In this document: in pieces, positions 56,818 through 64,000 of the stretch
Layout: each line of letters opens with the position of its first letter
How positions within the stretch are numbered: the stretch's first letter is position 1
Source of the DNA: Aedes albopictus
Lineage: Eukaryota; Arthropoda; Insecta; Diptera; Culicidae
Length of the DNA stretch: 64,000 nucleotides
Assembly (NCBI RefSeq): GCF_035046485.1
Contig: NC_085137.1
Coordinates: forward strand, 450,050,980 to 450,114,979
Reading direction: 5' to 3'
Translations under genes and position numbers: made by a program
Notes under the pieces: model-generated
What the model was told of the DNA's origin: nothing
Seen by the model: the letters and a program-made list of their open reading frames with translations, nothing else
Database searches by the model: none

Positions 56818-59800
56818 CACGGTGCTTCATTTACCGTTATTATAAAAAAATATATACCATCAAAACCTGAAACGCCATTCTCTTTCTTCATCATTCCTAC
56901 ACCTCTGGACAAATTAAAAAAAAAATCGTTAGACGAAATTTTGAGTTACGCCCTTTTAAAGGGCCTAACCCCTAAAAAATCAGGGTTTCTATAGAAAAAC
57001 ATCATATTTCATAACAGAAGCATGTTTCTGCCATCAAAATTTGAAACGCCATTCTCTTTCTTTATCATTTCTACACCTCTGGACAAATTTTGAAAATAAT
57101 CGTTAGGCGAATTTTTGAGTTACGCCTTTTTAAAGGGCCTTACCCCTAAAAAATGAGGGTTTCTATAGAAAAACATCATATTTCATAACAGAAGCATGCT
57201 TCTGCCAACAAAATTTGAAACGCCATTCTCTTTCTTTATCATTTCTACACCTCTGGATAAATTTTGAAAATAATCGTTGGACGAAATTTTGAGTTACGCC
57301 CTTTTAAAGGGCCTTACCCCTAAAAAAATAGGGGTTTCTATAGAATACCATCATATTTCATAACAGAAGTATGCTTCAAAGTCCAAGATAATGAACAGTA
57401 TCATTAATAATGCTACAATTTGATACTATGCACTAATATTGAATGCATTGTGTATAAAAATTAGCCATAACGCCAGTATAAGGGAAGTATTCTTTAACCT
57501 GTAGGATACGGACGTTGTTGGCTTCATTTACTATTATAGCCAGAACAATATACAATGAAAAACATAAACGACAGTTCATTTACTTTTTCATTTATATAGT
57601 TAATGCACACTCATAAACTGAATTTCAAAAATAATGTTGGTCAAATTCTCCAGTTACGCCCATTTGAAGGTCATAAGTACTTATAGTAGAATTATTATAA
57701 AACTTAGTTTCATTTAATCACGTTTATTCTTCGGTAACGTAGTTTAGCAGTTAAATATAGAACTATCATTACAATTGATCATCTCAATCCTTAGTTGTGT
57801 ATGTTTATTAATTGAAAACATCATTCACCAAAAAATCTAACGAATGAGATAGGCACATGCCATCGCTTGTTTTGTCTTTAAAAAAGCAATACAAAAAACT
57901 TACGTCCCACGCTATGAATGGCAATTGATACAAACATGATTGCTTCCTACATGTTTGAAAATACTTCCCTTATATTAGCGTAATGGCCAATTTGTATACA
58001 AACATCAATACAAATAGCCAATATTAGCACATAGTATCAGATTGTAGCATTATTAATAATACGTTTTATTATTTGGGACTTCAAGGCATGCTTTTGTTAT
58101 GAAATATGATGTTTTTCTATAGATTCCCTGATTTTTTAGGGGTTTGGCCCTCTAAAAGGGCGTAACTCAGAATTTCGTCTAACGATTATTTTAAAAATTT
58201 GTTCAGAAGTGTAGGAAAGATAAAGAAGGAGCATGGCGTTTCAGGTTTTGATGGCAGAAGCATGCTTCTGTTATGAAATATGATGGTATTCTATAAAAAA
58301 AAAACATTTTTTAGGGGTAAGGCCCTTTAAAAAGGCGTATCTAAAAATTTCGTCTAACGATTATTTTCAAAATTTATCCAGAGGTGTAGGAATGATAAAG
58401 AAAGAGAATGGCGTTTCAAATTTTGTTGGCAGAAGCATGCTTCTGTTATGAAATATGATGTTTTTCTATAGAAACCCTCATTTTTTAGGGGTAAGGCCCT
58501 TTAAAAGGGCGTAACTCAAAAATTCGTCTAACGATTATTTTCAAAGTTTGTCCAGAGGTGTAGAAAAGATAAAGAAAGAGAATGGCGTTTCAAATTTTGA
58601 TGGCAATAACATGCTTCTGTTATAAAATATGATGTTTTTCTATAGAAACCCTGATTTTTTAGGGGTTAGGCCCTTTAAAAGGGCGTAACTCAAAATTTCG
58701 TCTAACGATTATTTTAAAAATTTATCCAGAGGTGTAGAAATGATAAAGAAAAAGAATGGCGTTTCAAATTTTGTTGGCAGAAGCATGCTTCTGTTATGAA
58801 ATATGATGTTTTTCTATAGAAACCCTCATTTTTTAGGGGTAAGGCCCTTTAAAAGGGCGTAACTCAAAAATTCGTCTAACGATTATTTTCAAAGTTTGTC
58901 CAGAGGTGTAGAAATGATAAAGAAAGAGAATGGCGTTTCAAATTTTGATGGCAGAAACATGCTTCTGTTATAAAATGTGATGTTTTTCTATAGAAACTCT
59001 GATTTTTTAGGGGTTAGGCCCTTTAAAAGGGCGTAACTCAAAATTTCGTCTAACGATTTTTTTAAAAATTTGTCCAGAGGTGTAGGAATGATAAAGAAAG
59101 AGAATGGCGTTTCAAATTTTGTTGGCAGAAGCATGCTTCTGTTATGAAATATGATGTATTTCTATAGAAACCCTCATTTTTTAGGGGTAAGGCCCTTTAA
59201 AAGGGCGTAACTCAAAAATTCGTCTAACGATTATTTTCAAAAATTGTCCAGAGGTGTAGAAATGATAAAGAAAGAGAATGGCGTTTCAAATTTTGATGGC
59301 AAAAACATGCTTCTGTTATAAAATATGATGTTTTTCTATAGAAACCCTGATTTTTTAGGGGTTAGGCCCTTTAAAAGGGCGTAACTCAAAATTTCGTCTA
59401 ACGATTATTTTAAAAATTTATCCAGAGGTGTAGAAATGATAAAGAAAAAGAATGGCGTTTCAAATTTTGTTGGCAGAAGCATGCTTCTGTTATGAAATAT
59501 GATGTTTTTCTATAGAAACCCTCATTTTTTAGGGGTAAGGCCCTTTAAAAGGGCGTAACTCAAAAATTCGTCTAACGATTATTTTCAAAGTTTGTCCAGA
59601 GGTGTAGAAATGATAAAGAAAGAGAATGGCGTTTCAAATTTTGATGGCAGAAACATGCTTCTGTTATAAAATGTGATGTTTTTCTATAGAAACTCTGATT
59701 TTTTAGGGGTTAGGCCCTTTAAAAGGGCGTAACTCAAAATTTCGTCTAACGATTTTTTTAAAAATTTGTCCAGAGGTGTAGGAATGATAAAGAAAGAGAA

Positions 59801-60206
59801 TGGCGTTTCAAATTTTGTTGGCAGAAGCATGCTTCTGTTATGAAATATGATGTATTTCTATAGAAACCCTCATTTTTTAGGGGTAAGGCCCTTTAAAAGG
59901 GCGTAACTCAAAAATTCGTCTAACGATTATTTTCAAAAATTGTCCAGAGGTGTAGAAATGATAAAGAAAGAGAATGGCGTTTCAAATTTTGATGGCAAAA
60001 ACATGCTTCTGTTATAAAATATGATGTTTTTCTATAGAACCCCTGATTTTTTAGGGGTTAGGCCCTTTAAAAGGGCGTAACTCAAAATTTCGTCTCACGA
60101 TTTTTTTTTTAATTTGTCCAGAGGTGTAGGAATGATGAAGAAAGAGAATGGCGTTTCAGGTTTTGATGGTATATTTTTTTATAATAACGGTAAATGAAGC
60201 ACCGTG
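56818..60206. mobile_element. Foldback transposon with tandem-repeat termini, 3.4 kb
   Basis: The ends are CACGGTGCTTCATTTACCGT (56818) and its complement ending at 60206; GTCT lies just outside both ends, a possible 4-bp target-site duplication. The left terminus (56818-57375) holds about three inverted units and the right (58080-60206) about twelve units of roughly 174 bp, each with GGGGTWAGGCCCTTTAAAAG, CGTAACTCAAAATTTCGTCT and GGCGTTTCAAATTTT. Inner unique flanks (57388-57500 and 57955-58080) are also inverted copies. A CAC start with 4-bp duplication would fit Chapaev-type (CMC) elements, but no transposase supports a class. Confidence 0.82.
58080..60206 (+). repeat. About 174-bp tandem array with higher-order structure
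   Basis: The GGCCCTTTAAAAGGGCG core recurs at roughly 58143, 58321, 58495, 58669, 58843, 59017, 59190, 59365, 59538, 59715, 59886 and 60060. Units alternate between CCCTCATTTTTTAGGGGTAA and CCCTGATTTTTTAGGGGTTA types. A rarer variant (AAATGTGATG with AAACTCTGATT) occurs at about 58973 and again about 691 bp later, so blocks of four units were duplicated. Confidence 0.85.
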
Positions 60207-60421
60207 GTCTATCTTGTGTTACTAGGATATTCACTATTCATATATATTTTAGGAAAACCAAAAAAAAAATTTTTTTTTCAATATAATAAATAAAAAATAA
60301 ACAGAATTTTTGCTCGGAAATGACTCGTCATTGTGCAATTTTTTTTCTGGTTATTGCAATGCTTTATCTAATATTATCTTAAATCCAAAAATTCCCATTA
60401 ATTAGTTTTTCCATTAACTTA

Positions 60422-63400
60422 GCAAGGTTACAAAAAACTGTTAAGTAGGTTTTTAATTTGTTACATCTCCACAATTTTCTACAATTTCAATCTGTTCATT
60501 CTCAGTGAGGCCATTTTACCAAAATCCCGACATACCTCCGTGTAAATACGGCACTTCACGAGTTGATCAACTTCGAGTAAGTAAATGTAAAAATGTGTAA
60601 TTATCGAGAATTGCACCGTCAATAAACCATACAGTATGCGGCAGAAAAAAATGTGAAAGTGTTTTTTAACTGCAAACCTCATTTTCGTCCATTTGACGTT
60701 AACCAATCTACATTTCAATGTTCCATGATGTCTAACTAGCTAATTTCCTGAAACATTATTTAAAAAAATCCTTTTTTTGGTCACAATCCTTTACAAGATG
60801 GCGCCAGAAGCTGAAGAAATTTCATATCTGATAAAACACAATTTTTAATTTTCTCTACAATATCATCATATATATGTGTTTATTTCATCTGGTATGTGAA
60901 ACTACATGATTCTGGATTAGTATGACCTGGTTTTTCATCGAATTGAAGCTAATTTTTTAAATATTTTAGCCATTTTGTTTTATGACCTTTGGGCACGCAG
61001 CTTATTGATACTAACTTTTTAGGCTTACATTATAACATGTTAAAAATCAAATATGTTCATTTTTCTTTTGTAGTGTGATAGCGTGTGATAGCGCCTTGAA
61101 ATTTTCGCATTTTTTCCTGCCGCACCCTGTAGGCCCTGAAGAAGATCCAAACCCGAGGATCGAAACGTCGACGATGAATTAAAAGAATCAACGCTTATTT
61201 CTGTGACTGCAAGGCAAAACCATTAGAACTCCCACCAAAGTCAGTCATCCAATAAACAAACATTATCTTCAATTTGCGTAAAATATTTTTTGCAATTTCT
61301 CATCGTAATAGGCTGTTTTACCTCATGCAAATCTGACAGGAAAAGGCCTACTTTCCCACACCAAATAAGCAGTGCTGTAATGATTCATTACAACACTGAT
61401 TTGCGTTGCGTAATGCACCATTACAGCACTGTTTTCAGTTTTGATTAACTTCTTGATGCTTTCTGGACGAAGCTTAGAAAAAAATGTGACAACTGCACAG
61501 TATAACCTGCTATGATTAGATTTTCTTGAACATGGCTATGAACATCATTGTGTAGTTTGATGTTGTTAAAAACCACCCTAAAGCGGTAATTTATGAAATT
61601 GCAAAAAACGTTGTACGCAACTCGGTGCAGAACTCGATTTTACAGTACTCGTCGTAATTATCCAACTCGGCAAGCCTCGTTGGATAAATGTACGACTCGT
61701 GCTGTAAAAATCTTCATTCTGCACCTTGTTGCGTAAACTACTAATTTCAAGAAACCAGAAATTCTATAAAAAGTTCGTTGTTTCATCTTCTCATAGGTGT
61801 AGCCATCGGCGGCAAGCTCCCTCCTCCCATTTTGAATTTGATACGAGAAAACTAAAGGTTATCAAAAATTAAACGTTCCTTAACAATTCTCTCAAGAAAT
61901 AAAGGCCAATATTCTAATAATTTTGGACTTTATCCATAATTATCATATTTTTTTTTCTTGATAACCACAAGAAATTTCTCCAAGTATTTCTCTAAGAGCC
62001 CGATAATCTCATCAAATTTTACCAAACAAAAAACTTGGTTGAATGGGGAAATTTTTTGATATGCATTGACGGAATACAGAAACAACACATTTTCCGGATA
62101 TGCCGGAATCTGTTCCGGTAGAAAAAAAAGAAGGACTTTCTAGAAGCATATGGTGCTTAAGAGAGTAGAAGCTCAAAATTATCAAATTTCCACTAGTATT
62201 CAATTCAAATATCGTCCCACCAAGGGCAATGAATTTGAATTTCTTTTTAATTCCTCCAAGGAAACCATCAGATATTCCTCCAGCAATCGCATGGCTTGCA
62301 TGGCTCTATGTATTTCACCAGACATTCCTGGGCGAATTTCTCCTAGGATACCTTTAGAGGTTTCTCCACTAATTGTTCCAGTAGTTCTTAGAATTACTGT
62401 AGATTATTTCCGGAATTCATCCAATGACTCCAAAAGAGATCATTTTAGGTTTGTTTGCAAGTATTTCTTCAGAGATGTCCTCAAGGGTTCCTCCATAGTC
62501 CATAGTCCATAGTCCTTCCTTCAAAAATTCCGCCATAGATGGCTCCATTAATTCCATCTGGAATTATTCGAAGTATTTCTGCAGGAATTTCTCACAGGAA
62601 TTCTCTCGGAAAATTTTATCATTTTATCAAAAAATAATCCAAGTATTCCTTCAAAATTTTGTTCAAAAATCCTTTATTTGTCCATCTAAGGATTTCTTCT
62701 AAAATTTATCCAGAAATTGCGGCAGACATGAATTGCTACACATTTTTTCCAGAAGTTCTCTTAGAAAACTATCATGGGATTTCTTAAGCCTAAGGAATTC
62801 CTCATGAGATTGCTTCTTGGATTCCTCCTGGGGTTTCTGAAGGAATTCCTTCAAATATTCCTCCAAAAATTCTTTCTGGGATTATTTTAGGAATAACTCC
62901 AGATTTTTTTTTAAATCCTCCAATGATTCCTCTAGGAACGCTTCTTGGTATTCCTTCAGGAATGCCTCCTGGAATTCTTTCATGAACTCTTGCAGGAACT
63001 CTTCCAGGAATTCCTCCAGCTAGGGGTTTTGCTAGGGAATTTCTACATGAACGTCTCCAGGGATTCCTTCAAGGGTTGCTCCAGGGATTGCTCTAAAGAT
63101 TTCTACAGGGATTTCATCTGGGTTTCCTCTAGGAATCCCTCTAGAAATTCCGCCATGCATTCCTCCAAGAATTGTTTAGGGATTTTCTTAGGAAATTCCT
63201 CTTGGTATCGTTCAGAGATTACTCCGGGAATTGATTCAGGGATTCCTTCTGGATTTCTTCCAGGGATTTCTCCGGGAATTGGTCCAAGAATTTCTTTAGG
63301 AATATTTCTTGATATTTCTCTAGGTACTTTTCCAGGAAGTCATCAAAGGATTTTTTTCAGAAATTTCTCCAGGGATGGTCCCTTGATTCCTCTAGGAATC

Positions 63401-64000
63401 CCGTCAGAAATTCATCCTGGGATTTTTCCAGGAATTGTTCCAGGGATTGCTTCAGGAATTTTTCCAGGAATTTAATTCAAAGATTCTTACAGAAATTCTT
63501 TTTGGAATTATTCTAGGATTTGCTTCAAGGATCCCTCCTGGTATTTCTTCTGACATGAATCCAGGATTTTATCAAGGGATTCCTCTAGGGATTCCTCCAG
63601 GATTTCTTTCAGGGATTTCTTCAGGAATTCTTCCAAGGATTTCTCTAGGAATTACATCAGACATTCTCCTAAGAATTTCTCCAGGAATCCCTCAAGGGTT
63701 TCTGCGGAAATTTATCCAGGGATTCCTCCAAGAATTTCTCTAGAGGAATTCTTCTAGGACAACTCCTTCAGAGGTTTCGAGGGATGCTTCTACAGGAACT
63801 GCAGGAAATTCTCCAAGAAGTCATCCAGGAATTCTACCTCAAATTTTCCAAAGGAATCTTTGAGGAATTCATCCACGGATTTGTTCAGGAATTGCTGCAC
63901 CTGCAAAAGAATTTGTTCAGAAATTCTTTCTGTTGTTCTTGTAGGAATGTATCCTGAAATTTTTTTTCTCCGTGGATTTCTTCAGGAACTTCCCTAGCAG
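60422..64000 (-). repeat. Right arm of the giant inverted duplication (cut by window end)
   Basis: It is the reverse complement of 49867-53510 with small indels: near 61800 it has a CATCGGCGGCAAGCTCC segment absent at left, and about 60 bp are missing near 61080. The innermost shared sequence is AACTGTTAAGTAGGTTTTTA (60437-60456). Its outer part (62270-64000) is 12-bp minisatellite in the CTCCAGGAATTC orientation. Confidence 0.92.

Noticed and set aside
58080..60206. CRISPR-like repeat array
   Set aside because: The repeats are about 174 bp, directly adjacent without unique spacers, and sit in an animal transposon terminus.
62945..63743. Long plus-strand frames of 176 and 102 residues with GIPPGI-like repeats
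   Set aside because: Minisatellite by-products in the right inverted arm, mirrored at 50123-50817.
1..64000. Integrated non-retroviral virus sequences, which are common in Aedes genomes
   Set aside because: No frame showed recognisable flavivirus-, rhabdovirus- or other RNA-virus-like motifs by eye. A profile search would be needed to exclude short fragments.

Overview
The window looks like non-coding-dominated chromosomal DNA of a culicine mosquito, most likely Aedes. This is inferred from recognised repeats and not from a database search: tRNA-derived SINEs of the Feilai type, very dense palindromic MITEs, RTE-like and other non-LTR retrotransposons, Penelope-like elements, AT-rich sequence and a host gene with a very long intron. 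I see no rRNA, free-standing tRNA gene, CRISPR array, operon or prokaryotic feature.

One host gene is supported. A plus-strand gene encodes a leucine-rich-repeat protein resembling LRMDA (leucine-rich melanocyte differentiation-associated protein). It has four coding exons at 22802-22902, 24448-24546, 24612-24755 and 40871-41372, with matching splice phases throughout, and predicts 281 residues. Its last intron is about 16 kb and is filled with transposable elements. A TATA-like motif near 10525 and a splice donor after 11355 suggest an untranslated or extended first exon about 11 kb upstream, which is unproven.

Layout: 1-7.1 kb, AT-rich DNA with a poly-T-bearing palindromic element, SINE heads, a LINE endonuclease remnant and MITEs. 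7.5-10.3 kb, diverged tandem units with promoter-like motifs, interrupted by an intact Feilai-type SINE with a 13-bp target-site duplication. 10.5-11.4 kb, candidate promoter and 5' exon. 12.6-13.6 kb, a long palindrome. 13.8-14.7 kb, SINEs and a palindrome. 15.3-21.0 kb, a 12-bp-period minisatellite next to a minus-strand RTE-clade LINE that is broken by other insertions. 22.8-24.8 kb, exons 1-3. 24.8-40.9 kb, the last intron, holding minisatellite, a LINE 3' end, MITEs, a pogo-like 3.4-kb element and two Penelope-like elements. 40.9-41.7 kb, terminal exon and 3' region. 42.1-43.9 kb, a foldback element. 45.3-51.7 kb, SINE, minisatellite and MITEs. 49.9-64.0 kb, a giant inverted duplication (arms at least 3.6 kb, right arm cut by the window end). 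Its 6.9-kb spacer carries a foldback transposon whose termini are built from about 174-bp tandem repeats with higher-order structure.

Most apparent long reading frames are by-products of a degenerate 12-bp repeat (unit like GAATTCCTGGAG). Its period is a multiple of three, so it stays open in several frames on both strands. The most unusual items are this 12-bp minisatellite in many separate clusters, the giant inverted duplication around a foldback element, and a recurring hammerhead-ribozyme-like motif (CTGAAGA...GAAA) in and beyond the Penelope-like termini.
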